Shown here in pieces: positions 8,720-17,908 of a DNA stretch of 64,000 nt. The notes beneath the pieces are model-generated. The model was not told the DNA's origin, ran no database searches, and saw only the letters and a list, made by a program, of their open reading frames with translations. A program made the position numbers and the translations under genes. The stretch covers positions 8,547-72,546 of the forward strand of contig JAWQFQ010000020.1 of assembly GCA_035967975.1 (NCBI GenBank), written 5' to 3'. The DNA comes from Scytonema sp035967975 (lineage in GTDB: Bacteria; Cyanobacteriota; Cyanobacteriia; Cyanobacteriales; Nostocaceae). Positions within the stretch are counted from its first letter, which is position 1, and the number at the start of each line of letters is the position of its first letter.

Positions 8720-10105
8720 CTACCCCCCACACCCTAATTTCCTCAACCTCACCATAAAAAAACCGTCCATATTCTTTCTATGAGGAAAAACTTTCACCCA
8801 GCCTTCTGGGGTGGAAGACATAGCTGTAGGGGAATCAGGGTCGGGAGGTTCAATTTTCCAGTTGGGATGTTCAGCTAGAAATGATAAAACCACATCTTCA
8901 TTTTCTTTTGGATGCAAGGTACAGGTGGAATAAACAAGGACTCCATTTGCCTTGACAAACGTTGATGTATTTGCTATGAGAGTAGATTGCAGTACTGCAA
9001 GTTCTTCAACACTTTCTGGTGTTTGTCGCCAACGCGCATCAGCATGACGGTGCAAGGTTCCCAACCCCGAACACGGTGCATCTAGCAAGACCCGGTCAGC
9101 TGTATTTTTAAACTCGAAAAAGTTTCGGCTGTCGCCAATGTGAATTTCAAGGGATTTCAACGAAAGGCGTTGGATATTTTCTTGTAGTTTCTTTAAACGA
9201 GAAGGTGTGCGATCGCACGCAACAATTTTCCCTTCATCCCCCATTAATTCTGCAATATGAGTTGTTTTACCCCCTGGTGCAGCACAAGCATCAATAACCA
9301 TCTCACCTGATTGAGGGTCAAGTAAATGACTCACCAATTGGGCACTACTATCTTGTACAGTCCACCAACCCTGATTATAACCGGGCAAATTTTGAATTGC
9401 ACCAGCGTTACCAACCAAACGTAAAGCTTGCGGTAAAGAAGGAACACGTTGACACCCAACACCAGCAGATTGTAATGCTGCTTCAACTTCTTCTACAGAA
9501 GTACGAAGAGGGTTTATCCGCAGGTCAATTGCGGGAGTTTTGTTCATCCACTGGCATAATTGTTCTGTTTCCGCCAAACCCAATTGTTCTACCCAGACTT
9601 GAATAATCCAATCAGGAAAGCTGTATAAAATACCCAAGCGCTCTACCGGATTTTCTGGCGATTGTAAAGGGTGTGGGGTATGGGGTGTGGGGTGTGGGGA
9701 TGATGAAGCATTTTCTTTCCCTGACCTTCTGAGATACTGTCGCAGTAGACCATTGACAAAACCAGTCAGTCCAAAGAAGCCGTTTTCTTTGGCTAACTGA
9801 ACGGTGGTATTGACAGCAGCGCTTGCTGGAATGCGTTCTTGATACTGGAGTTGGTATAAGCCCAGATGCAGGATAGTGCGGAGGTCTTTTGGCTGTTGGT
9901 GGGATTTCTTTTTACCCAGCTGGTCAATGAGGGCGTCAAGAGTACGCTGTCTTCTCGTACAGCCATAAACTAATTCCGTCACTAAGCGTCGGTCAGTATC
10001 AGGTAAATTGACTTTTTGCAGTGCGCGGTCTAGGGCGACATCAACATAAGCCCCCTTATGAACGTCGCGTAGAGCAAAAAAAGCGAGTTGACGGGGGGAA
10101 ATCAT
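8720..10105 (-). CDS. rsmB: 16S rRNA m5C967 methyltransferase RsmB
   Basis: A 461-residue fusion of an N-terminal NusB-like RNA-binding domain (about 1-135) and a SAM-dependent RNA methyltransferase domain. Motifs include DACAAPGGKTTHIAEL for SAM, DAPCSGLGTLHRH with the catalytic motif, and YSTCTLHPKENEDVV with the nucleophilic Cys. It methylates C967 of 16S rRNA. Two oddities are visible. The linker between the domains contains an in-frame Ser/Pro/His/Thr insert encoded by a GTGTGGGG-type minisatellite at 9664-9702. The last codons (KLGCGG) run into a second such repeat at 8700-8735. The start is ATG 10105, preceded by a short AATTCGT array. Confidence 0.93.
   Translation of the reverse strand: MISPRQLAFFALRDVHKGAYVDVALDRALQKVNLPDTDRRLVTELVYGCTRRQRTLDALIDQLGKKKSHQQPKDLRTILHLGLYQLQYQERIPASAAVNTTVQLAKENGFFGLTGFVNGLLRQYLRRSGKENASSSPHPTPHTPHPLQSPENPVERLGILYSFPDWIIQVWVEQLGLAETEQLCQWMNKTPAIDLRINPLRTSVEEVEAALQSAGVGCQRVPSLPQALRLVGNAGAIQNLPGYNQGWWTVQDSSAQLVSHLLDPQSGEMVIDACAAPGGKTTHIAELMGDEGKIVACDRTPSRLKKLQENIQRLSLKSLEIHIGDSRNFFEFKNTADRVLLDAPCSGLGTLHRHADARWRQTPESVEELAVLQSTLIANTSTFVKANGVLVYSTCTLHPKENEDVVLSFLAEHPNWKIEPPDPDSPTAMSSTPEGWVKVFPHRKNMDGFFMVRLRKLGCGG
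9664..9702. repeat. GTGTGGGG minisatellite inside rsmB, G-quadruplex-capable
   Basis: The plus strand reads as four GGGG runs separated by TAT or TGT, a canonical four-tract G-quadruplex pattern. The minus-strand coding sequence stays in frame and gives Pro-His-Thr-rich residues in the RsmB linker. Confidence 0.8.
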
Positions 10106-10145
10106 AATAATTCGTAATTCGTAATTCGTAATTCGTAATTAAAAA
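10106..10145. repeat. AATTCGT tandem repeat
   Basis: Four units of AATTCGT directly abut the rsmB start codon. It is followed by AT-rich sequence and the perfect hairpin at 10200-10238. Confidence 0.8.
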
Positions 10146-10199
10146 CTCATTAATTATGAATTAATTATAAATTAATGCAATACTGGTCGGTTAGGGTTT

Positions 10200-10238
10200 A
10201 TTTGCGTGCTTAGAAACCCGGTTTCTAAGCACGCAAAT
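10200..10238. repeat. Perfect 19-bp-stem hairpin, double-palindrome family variant
   Basis: ATTTGCGTGCTTAGAAACC pairs perfectly with its inverse around a single C. The core AGAAACCCGGTTTCT is one half-unit of the dispersed 33-bp family. The flank CCTACGTAGTATTG at 10239 is the inverse of the CAATACTGCGTAGG module. It sits between the invertase and rsmB, where it could also terminate transcription. Confidence 0.85.
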
Positions 10239-10369
10239 CCTACGTAGTATTGACACCTCTTCCCCTACACCCCTACACCCCTGTGTTCGCTATCAACATC
10301 GGTAGCGCTGATTGAAGCTGAAGTGCTAATGGCTGAACGCTTACAGTCGGAAGGTAGAACTTTCGGAAA

Positions 10370-11830
10370 TTACATAGATTTTACGGAAGACATAGTATCA
10401 GCTTGAATCAGTTCAAACTCACAAGCTCTAGAAGCAGGTTCTACAGAGAATGGTGCAAAAGTTACCAATGGCAGAAGAGTGGGGTTTTGCAACAGTTCTT
10501 TTGCTAATAAGAATCCAGCAATTGTCCAGGTTTGATATTTCCTAGCCTGTTTACCCATTAATCGTCCCTTCTTACCGTCGTAATATTCGGGCCATTCATC
10601 GTGGTGCAGGCGTGCTTGTGCAATTTCAAGTGCTTTGTGTGCTAAATCTGTTCTATTGGTTTTTACAGCCGCTGCAGACAACAACCACAGCAAGACGGGC
10701 CAACTTCCACCATTATGGTATGACCAGGGTATATTTTTGGGGTCAGAACCAGTGATAATTCTATACTCATAGTCTTCTAAGGCTGGGAAACAAATTTTCA
10801 TGGGCATATCTCCCATCAAATCGTCCCACCGTTCACTAATGAGATTCATGATTGCTTGCGATTGCTCTTCACTTGCTAGGTCTGAGATAATCGCCATGAG
10901 ATTTCCTAAAGTAAAGAAGCGAGTATCTAGTTGTGAAGGTCCAACATTACCTGCTAGATAACCACCTTTCCTAGGCAGCCATTTATCCAATTCATAATAA
11001 GGAAGTGAATCTGTATATATGTTGAAGGGATTGGCAACTGTCTTGCCATACTCTTCACTCTTAAAGCGATAAATCTTATTTAAGCGCTTGATATCCATCC
11101 AATAGTGCAGTCGGATATGAGCATTTAGAAGCGGTAAGCGGTTATCAATCGCTTCCACCATATCTTCATTACCCTGACAAATCAGTAGTTCTCGAGCAGC
11201 ACGCAATGCTGTAAAGAATAACGCTTGGATTTCGAGAGGATGACCGTAAATACCCATACGACGGTCAATCATACAAGCACCGTCTGGAACCAGCAGAGTT
11301 GGGTACATATCAAACCTGGTTGCCAAACACAGTTCCATAATTAACCTAATTCCGTGTTGAAATTCAGGTTGATAAGCAAGAGAAAAATCTTTTGTAGCAA
11401 CTACATAGGCACGTAATAAGATAACCCACCAAAGGCAAGAATCCACTGGTGTCACTCGAGCGATCGCGTGTTCGCCAAAATCTGGTTCTAAATATTCTTC
11501 TCCATCTTCAGACACAACAACCTTGAAGCTGGCTGGCATCAAACCCCGACCCGGTTTGTAAGCATTTAATTGCCTTTCTTTCGGCTGTAACTTTAGGGTT
11601 TCCTCTAGAAAATTGCGGACAATCTCGCTTCTACCTTTAGTTAGAAAAATTAAAGCTGAACTGACAAAATCTCGAACAAAGCACTGGTCATAATTGAGTG
11701 ACTCAACTGATACATCATAGGCAGCTACCGTTCCTACTGGACGACCTTTATAATAGAGAATTGACCTTTCTAATGCTTCCCAACCCTCTTTTTCTATCTG
11801 TTCGCTCGATACCAAATTATCTAAATGCAT
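10370..11830 (-). CDS. Alkaline/neutral invertase, GH100 family
   Basis: A 486-residue cytosolic enzyme that hydrolyses sucrose to glucose and fructose. It starts with WEALERSILYYKGRPVGTVA and has the GH100 (alpha/alpha)6 features DQCFVRDFVSSAL (catalytic acid region), PVDSCLWWVILLRAY and IPWSYHNGGSWPVLLW near the C-terminus. There is no signal peptide, and the length matches cyanobacterial and plant neutral invertases (about 460-490). Sucrose turnover matters for diazotrophic growth and osmotic stress in such organisms, which is background rather than evidence here. The start is ATG 11830. A long non-coding region lies upstream and no partner sucrose gene is adjacent. Confidence 0.93.
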   Translation of the reverse strand: MHLDNLVSSEQIEKEGWEALERSILYYKGRPVGTVAAYDVSVESLNYDQCFVRDFVSSALIFLTKGRSEIVRNFLEETLKLQPKERQLNAYKPGRGLMPASFKVVVSEDGEEYLEPDFGEHAIARVTPVDSCLWWVILLRAYVVATKDFSLAYQPEFQHGIRLIMELCLATRFDMYPTLLVPDGACMIDRRMGIYGHPLEIQALFFTALRAARELLICQGNEDMVEAIDNRLPLLNAHIRLHYWMDIKRLNKIYRFKSEEYGKTVANPFNIYTDSLPYYELDKWLPRKGGYLAGNVGPSQLDTRFFTLGNLMAIISDLASEEQSQAIMNLISERWDDLMGDMPMKICFPALEDYEYRIITGSDPKNIPWSYHNGGSWPVLLWLLSAAAVKTNRTDLAHKALEIAQARLHHDEWPEYYDGKKGRLMGKQARKYQTWTIAGFLLAKELLQNPTLLPLVTFAPFSVEPASRACEFELIQADTMSSVKSM

Positions 11831-12685
11831 TGCTAAATCAACTCCATTTGTTGAGTAATGAGTAAATTGAGTCGGGTATATAGATACGCCTTGATGTTGC
11901 TATTTTCATCATAACAATGCTGCTTTCTTGACTTGAATAGCAATTTAAGCCTGCTAGTAATAACTAGCAGAAGCAACGGCAACAGTGGTTTCTTTTTTGA
12001 CAGCTTAATTGTTCTTGATTGGCTTTTATCCGCTTTTTAGTGAAAAGCATAGGGGATACGGCTATTCACAAAGTTTGAAATTTAAACCTTTTGCTTGACC
12101 GCCTTCAACTCAAGACATAAACTAAATTGTTTATTTAGTAGTCTGAAGTGAAGTAAGGTCTTAACTTAAACTTGAAAAAGCCCTTTTTGCCATTTTATGA
12201 TTAGCATAACTGAACTTTCTGCAAAAATTTAACTTGACTGTTAAGGCTGTCCGTTGTGTTTTCATATCAAACAGTCACATAAAGACTATTTATAAATGAT
12301 ATGTTGTTCTATTTTCACTTTAAAAAGCTTTGCTTTACGAAACAAAAACATATTTCGCCTACCACGTAATGTTTGTATGAGTTAGAAGACTTATTTGGGT
12401 AATTTTACGCAAATGAATGCAGTTTATTGTGAACTAGAAAGAAATAACTTTCCCACGCCCATATGATCAGAATCTATAACGAATTTCCACAATATGCAAC
12501 ATGATTTTTTAAATTCATCTTATCAATCACAACTCAATAAAGACCGTATATTTTAGCTCAATTATCTTGAAATGGCGATGTCAAGAATAATTGATAAAAT
12601 TAAGCACACTAAGGTTAAGCTAGAATACTAGCTTCTACCCTAGCTTATGGAGCACAAAAGATAAGAGAGCGACGATAAGGTTGTT
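11831..12685. other. AT-rich non-coding region upstream of invertase
   Basis: No coding region is convincing. A small hairpin, CTGCTAGTAATAACTAGCAG, lies near 11951. The rest is AT-rich sequence without recognised motifs. It should include the invertase promoter, but no element stands out. Confidence 0.45.
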
Positions 12686-12880
12686 TTGGAACAGAGCTTG
12701 AACCTTATGTCATCTGTCTTATACCAAAGTAGCGAAGCTTTGGAAAGAATTAAGTTTTCCTTAAACTCGGATTGTCCTCTGCTTTATAGCATTCGATACA
12801 ATCTGTATCTCATTCAAATGACATTAGCATTGACCCAAGAAAGTATGAAGCATGAGGAATGTAATTCTCTTATGTCATAA
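12686..12880 (+). CDS. Possible small hypothetical protein
   Basis: A 64-codon frame in an otherwise gene-free region. It starts at TTG 12686, with GATAAGG a few bases upstream, or at ATG 12707 without a good ribosome binding site. The product is mostly helical, with no recognised motif. It may be real but is poorly supported. Confidence 0.25.
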   Translation: MEQSLNLMSSVLYQSSEALERIKFSLNSDCPLLYSIRYNLYLIQMTLALTQESMKHEECNSLMS

Positions 12881-13705
12881 ATATTACAAATATAGAACTA
12901 TCTGTAAAAAACGTAAGAGAACAGCCACAGTTTCTCAGCCCCCTGATGATGGGGATTCACTTGCGGCTTCTTACTTCATCCTTCTTCAATTGACTGCTCC
13001 TTTTCCTATCGGAAATGAATACAATCTGCGAGTCAGTGGTCTTTTCGTTGATGACAATGACAAAACCCTCCACTCACTCAACTGAGTGCAAAACCACTGT
13101 CTTTGAATAGTCTTCAATGGAATAATGCGGCTCAAACGCTTGTATCCTCTGTAGAATTGTAAGATTAGAGATATATACCGTACATTCCTTATGGAAGATA
13201 CAGCTCTGTTTACTTTCAACCTACAGCAGACTCTAATTCTATTATGCTGCTCAATCACAAACTGTGATTTTAAAGCCGACATTCCATTCTCTAGATATGC
13301 AACCTGACCTAAAACAAATTAGAATTCTGAATTCAGAATTCCAACTTCTTGTAACTTTTCTAGAAATAAAACCGAGAGCGATCGCCCTCAGAAATACTAT
13401 CTAGCACCCATTGCTCTTGTGTAATAGATAAACTGTAGCTTACTACACATTTTTATCATACGATAAATGCATTCATATCGATATATAAAAAAGTAAACTT
13501 TTTTTAAATTATCATTACAAACAGTAACAATAAACCATTAACATACAAACTTTATTATAGCCATAATTTGCTATTTTTTTTCAATAAGAAGTAGTAAAAT
13601 CTTCCGGTTTCTTCTTAAATTTTGTGTAAACCTATGTATCTAATATTATACATAAAAAATTTTGCCAGATTCAGTTATCATCAGTGGGTAGAAGCAAGAT
13701 GTGTC

Positions 13706-13819
13706 GTAACCATTCAGCTGTCAGATATTGGTTGTCAGTAGTATAATTATTTAAAGGGCGTAAATCTTAGAAAATCTACTGAAAAGCTCTCAACTAACGA
13801 CTAATAGCTGAATACCTAC
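13706..13819. repeat. MITE-B-like element, degenerate copy
   Basis: It begins GTAACCATTCAGCTGTCAG and ends ACTAATAGCTGAATACCTAC, an imperfect terminal inverted repeat of the GTAAGCRTTCAGC type. Related copies lie at 48896-49022 and 49983-50126. It has no coding capacity. Confidence 0.5.
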
Positions 13820-13998
13820 GATATATCTGAGCCTTCATTTATTCATGCATCATAAATAGCCAGGGCTATTTTATTTTGGATCTGGGAAACGAATTTACTG
13901 GCTTTCAACCATCACTCATTCAAATCTGGTCAGTCTGAAACTACGCAATCTCGTCAATGCACAAAAATACTTTTTAGAATGAAATAGCCCTGCATAAA

Positions 13999-14103
13999 TA
14001 TACTTTGAGCGGTCAGCACTTCAGCTTTCAGCTTTCAGCCAATAGTTATGGCTAATAAATCATAGCCACATCAAATGCTCAGTTTATTCCCGTGCAAAGT
14101 ATA
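13999..14103. repeat. MITE-A element, copy 1 (105 bp)
   Basis: The ends are TATACTTTGAGCGGTCAGC and CCCGTGCAAAGTATA, inverted relative to each other. The interior resembles, in reverse orientation, the GGGAAGAAATTGAAATGAG segment of the copies at 45027 and 60816. It has no coding capacity, so it would need a transposase in trans. Confidence 0.65.
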
Positions 14104-14235
14104 CTCCCGTTCCGCGCCTAAGATTACCGATGTTTTCTTCGTTTCTTTTTCCGGTGCGTTGTGCGCCTGGAGCGGTTTTTTATTTCGGTAATCTTATATT
14201 GAGAATGCAGTATTCTAGAGCACTAGTACAGAAAT

Positions 14236-14310
14236 CCTCAAAACCCGGTTTCTTCGACTTTGCTCAACGGAAAATCAGTCTTTTCAACGAGAGAAACCGG
14301 GTTTTTGAGG
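14236..14310. repeat. Long-spaced palindrome of the CCCGG family
   Basis: CCTCAAAACCCGGTTTCTT and GAGAAACCGGGTTTTTGAGG form arms around about 35 bases. They are flanked by CAGTATTC and GAATACTG. An open frame across it (14130-14321) is an artefact of the repeat. Confidence 0.65.
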
Positions 14311-14539
14311 CCCACGAGTGAATACTGTACCGACGCTCTAGGACTGGAGACTCAAGTTCGTTGAATTTACGGTGACCACCCTGCGGAAAGTCACGCATTC
14401 ACGCATTCACGCATTCAAAAAAATAAAAAAGGATACAAGCCCCTAAATTTATTTATGGAGAAATAAAAAACGTATTTCATCGAGTAGGCGCGAGAAATAC
14501 GGCGTCCTTATTACAAGCCCCTAAATTTATGGGGTTCTT

Positions 14540-14579
14540 ACTTCCCCGTTCGCGTAGCGTCTCCGTCAGGAGAAGGGGC
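14540..14579. repeat. 40-bp dispersed repeat, copy 1
   Basis: It is identical over 40 bases to 41295-41334, beginning ACTTCCCCGTTCGCGTAGCG and ending AGGAGAAGGGGC. The ends CTTCCCC and GGGG can pair. Confidence 0.85.
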
Positions 14580-14789
14580 GTGACTGAAGGTAAAGGAACA
14601 TATAGCGGAGTGGAAGTATTTAAGTAAGTTTACTTATCAACTTAATTAATTTTTCTAACTAAAAGTGAGTAGATTTATTTATAAATAAATGAAAGAATAT
14701 CTAAGTGTGATATCCTGTTATGTCGCTCTTTGTAAAAATCAAAAGTCCAATTATATGACGAGTCTTAGAAAGCTAAAAAGGAAGAAAAT

Positions 14790-15863
14790 ATGCTCAAAAC
14801 CTCTCAGGTTGTAAAAACTCCCTCGGTAAAAAACTTACTTAACCTCTGGTTAAAGCGTTTTACACTGAATATATCCTCTCAAGTCGCAGATAATTCCTCT
14901 TTTTTGAGTGAGTTGTTGATGGCAAATTCACGGGAGAGTAGAGAAAAAACTGCTGGTAAGCTTAAGGATCATGTGTTAGATATTAACTGCCAGATGGCAT
15001 GGGTTCAAACAAAAACTCTCTACGGTTATATTCCTAACATTCTAGATTTAAACGAAGCACGGCGCATCACTCACTTTGCGTTTCGAGTTTATAAAAAGCT
15101 TTTGGAGATATATCAAAAGCAGTCTTTGAAACACGACATAGCACTAATAGAAGGGAGAGATGGACGTGTTATACCCATTTGGGATATTGCAGAAATTGAA
15201 GAGCTATCATACGAACTAGAACCAACATTATTAGTATTTCAAGAGCAACACATAGCATCAAAAGACTGGCGTGCTCTTGGTTTTATGACTTCGCAGTTAA
15301 ACTTTAGTAACAAGCTCATTTTAAAAAAGTTAACACCTGCTGAGAAAGCACTGCTTAAACCTTACTTACAGTTTGTAGAAGAACAAGTGGCTATGCCTTG
15401 GCAAAGAGTGTGTGTTGCGGCGGCTAGACACGATTTAGATTCACCAATGTTAACCCTTGTCGAGCAGATGTTACCCCTTTCTGAGGAAATTGCTCAAACA
15501 GTTTACCGCCGGCTCATTCAATTATTGCCCGATTATCGCAGTCGTAGGGGAGAGTTAACCAATCCAGAAATTACCCACTCCTGTCTCCGTGACTTGAATA
15601 TGTTCCAAGCCTATTTATGGCTGTGTTTATTGGAGAAGAGCATGACACCCATTAAACAGGAACTGCTCCCTCTTTGTGTAATGGTGACAGAAGGTGTAGA
15701 AATTCAATGGGAGGTGACAAAACAGTGGTATCAAGTGCTAGCTGAGGAACTTATTAATCATGTAAACCCGGAACAAAAGGACTTGTTATTACCTTATGTT
15801 CAAAGAATGCAACAGATATTCTTTGAAGAAAGGGCGCGATTGGGTTGTAAAAACGAGGTGTAG
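14790..15863 (+). CDS. Conserved-looking cyanobacterial protein of unknown function
   Basis: A 357-residue soluble, helix-rich protein with no signal peptide or membrane segment. Notable features are a Trp-rich ITHFAFRVYKKLL region (about 90-105), EIEELSYELEPTLLVFQEQ (about 133-151) and a PWQRVCVAAARHD segment near 210. I do not recognise a family. AAGGAAG lies 10 bases before ATG 14790 and supports the start. It stands alone between a gene desert and the convergent WD40-J protein. Codon use resembles the neighbours, so there is no sign of recent transfer. Confidence 0.6.
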   Translation: MLKTSQVVKTPSVKNLLNLWLKRFTLNISSQVADNSSFLSELLMANSRESREKTAGKLKDHVLDINCQMAWVQTKTLYGYIPNILDLNEARRITHFAFRVYKKLLEIYQKQSLKHDIALIEGRDGRVIPIWDIAEIEELSYELEPTLLVFQEQHIASKDWRALGFMTSQLNFSNKLILKKLTPAEKALLKPYLQFVEEQVAMPWQRVCVAAARHDLDSPMLTLVEQMLPLSEEIAQTVYRRLIQLLPDYRSRRGELTNPEITHSCLRDLNMFQAYLWLCLLEKSMTPIKQELLPLCVMVTEGVEIQWEVTKQWYQVLAEELINHVNPEQKDLLLPYVQRMQQIFFEERARLGCKNEV

Positions 15864-15956
15864 GGTGTAGGGGCTTGTAGTTGCGATGCATGCGCTAAAG
15901 CGTAACTACAAGCTCTTATTTCGATAAAAATTTACGAACTGTAATACTTAATAGAC

Positions 15957-17708
15957 TCACTTTATTCTGATTTGATAGCGAAATTCTTTATAAGCCTGAT
16001 TAATAGCTTGCATGATAGCTTTTGCATTAGCAGAACCATTGACATCAGGATGATATTGTCTTGCTAATCTCAAGTAAGCATACTTGACATCTTTTGGAGA
16101 AGCAGCCTGACTAACACCCAATACTTCCCACCAATCTCCGGATAGCACTGGCTCAGCTATGTGTTCATCACTACTAACCATTTGTCGCCAAATTTTAAGA
16201 GTCCCTCCTTTACCCCCACTTATTAATGTGTTTCCATTGGAACTGAAAGCAACAGGACTGCATCCAGGTAGAGTTTGCAGGACTGTCCCAGTCTCTAGAC
16301 TCCAAAGATTGATGCTACCTGCTTTGCTACTACTGGCAAGAATACGTCCGTCCAGGCTGATAGCAACAGATGCGATTGCGTCTGAGTGTTCGGTCAAAGT
16401 TTGTAGTAATTCTCCAGTCGCTAAATTCCATATCTTGATGGTGGTGTCAGTACTACCACTGATTAGTCTCTGACCATCTGGACTAATAATAACTGTATTA
16501 ACTTTTGCTATATGCTCTGTAAAAATACGAATTTGTTTCCCAGTTTCTAAATCCCAAAGCCGAACCGTTTTATCAGCACTCCCGCTAGCAAGAGTTTTAC
16601 CATCGGGAGCGATCGCCACAGATAAAACTGCATCTGAATGTCCATTGAGTGTGCATTTTACTTTTCTCGAATAGCACCCCCAGAGTCGAATCGTGTTATC
16701 TCCACCACCACTGATAAGAGTTTTTCCATCAGGACTGAAGGCGAGTGTATGAACAAAACCATTATGACTGTAGGGAGAATTTAGGTAAAAAAAGGTATTA
16801 GAAAACTCTTTTGTATCCAGTTTCCAACTCGTAATTTTTCTATCTACACTACCACTTGCAAATGTTTGACCATCAGGACTAATCGCAACAGATAAAACCG
16901 CCTCTGCTTGTCCAGCAAAGATATAAAGCCACTTTCCTGTTTTCAAGTTCCACAGACGAACTGATTTGTCATCACTCCCACTGACAAAGGTCTGGCTATC
17001 GGGGCTAATAGCGATCGCATTCACTGCGGCTGAATGACCTTTGAGAGTATGCACGCATCTCCAAGTTTCGGAGGATTTGAGAGACATAATTTCTGTTTGA
17101 GAGGTTTCAGGCTGGGGAGGCTCTGGTAACGATTTTTTCTTAACTGTAGCTTTAAGCGCCTCTAACTCATTCTCAACTTCCAAAGCAGCAAATTTTTGCT
17201 TTAAATCATCACCAGATAAAAATGCCTCTAACTCCATCACAGCTATACATTCAGCATCCATCTGCAAAACTTTTTCTTCCATCCGGTCAAAAAGTTGTGC
17301 TGGTGTTTCTCTAGTCTCAGTTTCGTCCAGTAATTTAGCGATACCATAAGCAGCCAGTCCAACCACAGCCCCAACTCCCACCATAGGTAGTGTACCAACA
17401 CCCACAGCTAAACCGACTTTAGGTGCAACCAACCCCATACTACCAACAAAGCTAGAAACACCAGCACCACCTACTGCGCCAATTCCCATTGCACTGAAAG
17501 CAACAAAATCACCTTGTGCGATCGCCTTCAAAGTCCCATACACAGCTGCACCCGCAACAGCACCAGCACCAACTACAGGAGCCATCCCAATTCCAACTCC
17601 GCCAAATCCTCCCGCCAATCCCATCCCCCCCACAGCAACAGAAACACCAGCACCCGTTATGCTTCCTCCTCCAATAAAAGCTGCACCAGTGGTGGAATGT
17701 TGCGCCAC
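15957..17708 (-). CDS. WD40 repeat protein with glycine-rich hydrophobic N-terminus and C-terminal J domain
   Basis: A 583-residue protein of unusual build. Residues 1-135 are Gly/Ala/Val-rich, with three or four hydrophobic glycine-zipper-like stretches that could insert in a membrane. Residues 140-195 are an acidic coiled-coil-like linker. About 215-510 form seven WD40 blades (each with a variant of SPDGQTFASGS and VRLWDLETG). The last 60 residues are a J domain with DWWEVLGVSQAASPKDVK and the HPD motif in RQYHPDVN. J domains activate Hsp70, so the protein may recruit DnaK to something held by the propeller at a membrane (inference). It starts at GTG 17708, with AGGAG 12 bases upstream. Confidence 0.88.
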   Translation of the reverse strand: MAQHSTTGAAFIGGGSITGAGVSVAVGGMGLAGGFGGVGIGMAPVVGAGAVAGAAVYGTLKAIAQGDFVAFSAMGIGAVGGAGVSSFVGSMGLVAPKVGLAVGVGTLPMVGVGAVVGLAAYGIAKLLDETETRETPAQLFDRMEEKVLQMDAECIAVMELEAFLSGDDLKQKFAALEVENELEALKATVKKKSLPEPPQPETSQTEIMSLKSSETWRCVHTLKGHSAAVNAIAISPDSQTFVSGSDDKSVRLWNLKTGKWLYIFAGQAEAVLSVAISPDGQTFASGSVDRKITSWKLDTKEFSNTFFYLNSPYSHNGFVHTLAFSPDGKTLISGGGDNTIRLWGCYSRKVKCTLNGHSDAVLSVAIAPDGKTLASGSADKTVRLWDLETGKQIRIFTEHIAKVNTVIISPDGQRLISGSTDTTIKIWNLATGELLQTLTEHSDAIASVAISLDGRILASSSKAGSINLWSLETGTVLQTLPGCSPVAFSSNGNTLISGGKGGTLKIWRQMVSSDEHIAEPVLSGDWWEVLGVSQAASPKDVKYAYLRLARQYHPDVNGSANAKAIMQAINQAYKEFRYQIRIK

Positions 17709-17791
17709 TTGCTATTTTCTCCTGTAGTTTTTAACGATTTTCTACTAAGTATATAGCAATCATAATTTGATTTGTGAAAATTGCGAGATCC

Positions 17792-17825
17792 AGAAACCTG
17801 ATTTCCTTTAAGAAACCGGGTTTCT
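17792..17825. repeat. Double-palindrome repeat (copy 3, imperfect)
   Basis: AGAAACCTGATTTCC and AGAAACCGGGTTTCT lie 4 bases apart upstream of the WD40-J gene. They are preceded by a TATATAGCA...GAAAATTGCGAGA module at about 17747 that recurs at 45248. Confidence 0.65.
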
Positions 17826-17908
17826 CTGCTTTCAAGAATGACGTGCAAATTGGGATAGAACACATTTGTAGAGATTAGTGGTCACTAACCCTCAGTAACT
17901 CTGTGGCT

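Larger units (their letters stand above)
12881..14789. other. Gene desert with mobile-repeat remains
   Basis: Over 1.9 kb no open frame has protein-like composition. Recognisable content is a MITE-B-like element (13706-13819), a MITE-A element (13999-14103), a long palindrome (14236-14310), a CGCATTCA triplet array (14393-14416), two copies of ACAAGCCCCTAAATTTAT (about 14435 and 14513) and a 40-bp dispersed repeat (14540-14579). It looks like a landing zone for small repeats. Confidence 0.55.

Noticed and set aside
12986..13282. 98-codon minus-strand frame and overlapping 77-codon plus-strand frame
   Set aside because: They overlap each other on opposite strands, have no clear start signal, and neither resembles a protein family.
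14130..14321. 63-codon plus-strand frame in the gene desert
   Set aside because: Most of it is the palindrome at 14236-14310 read as protein; no ribosome binding site and no protein-like pattern.
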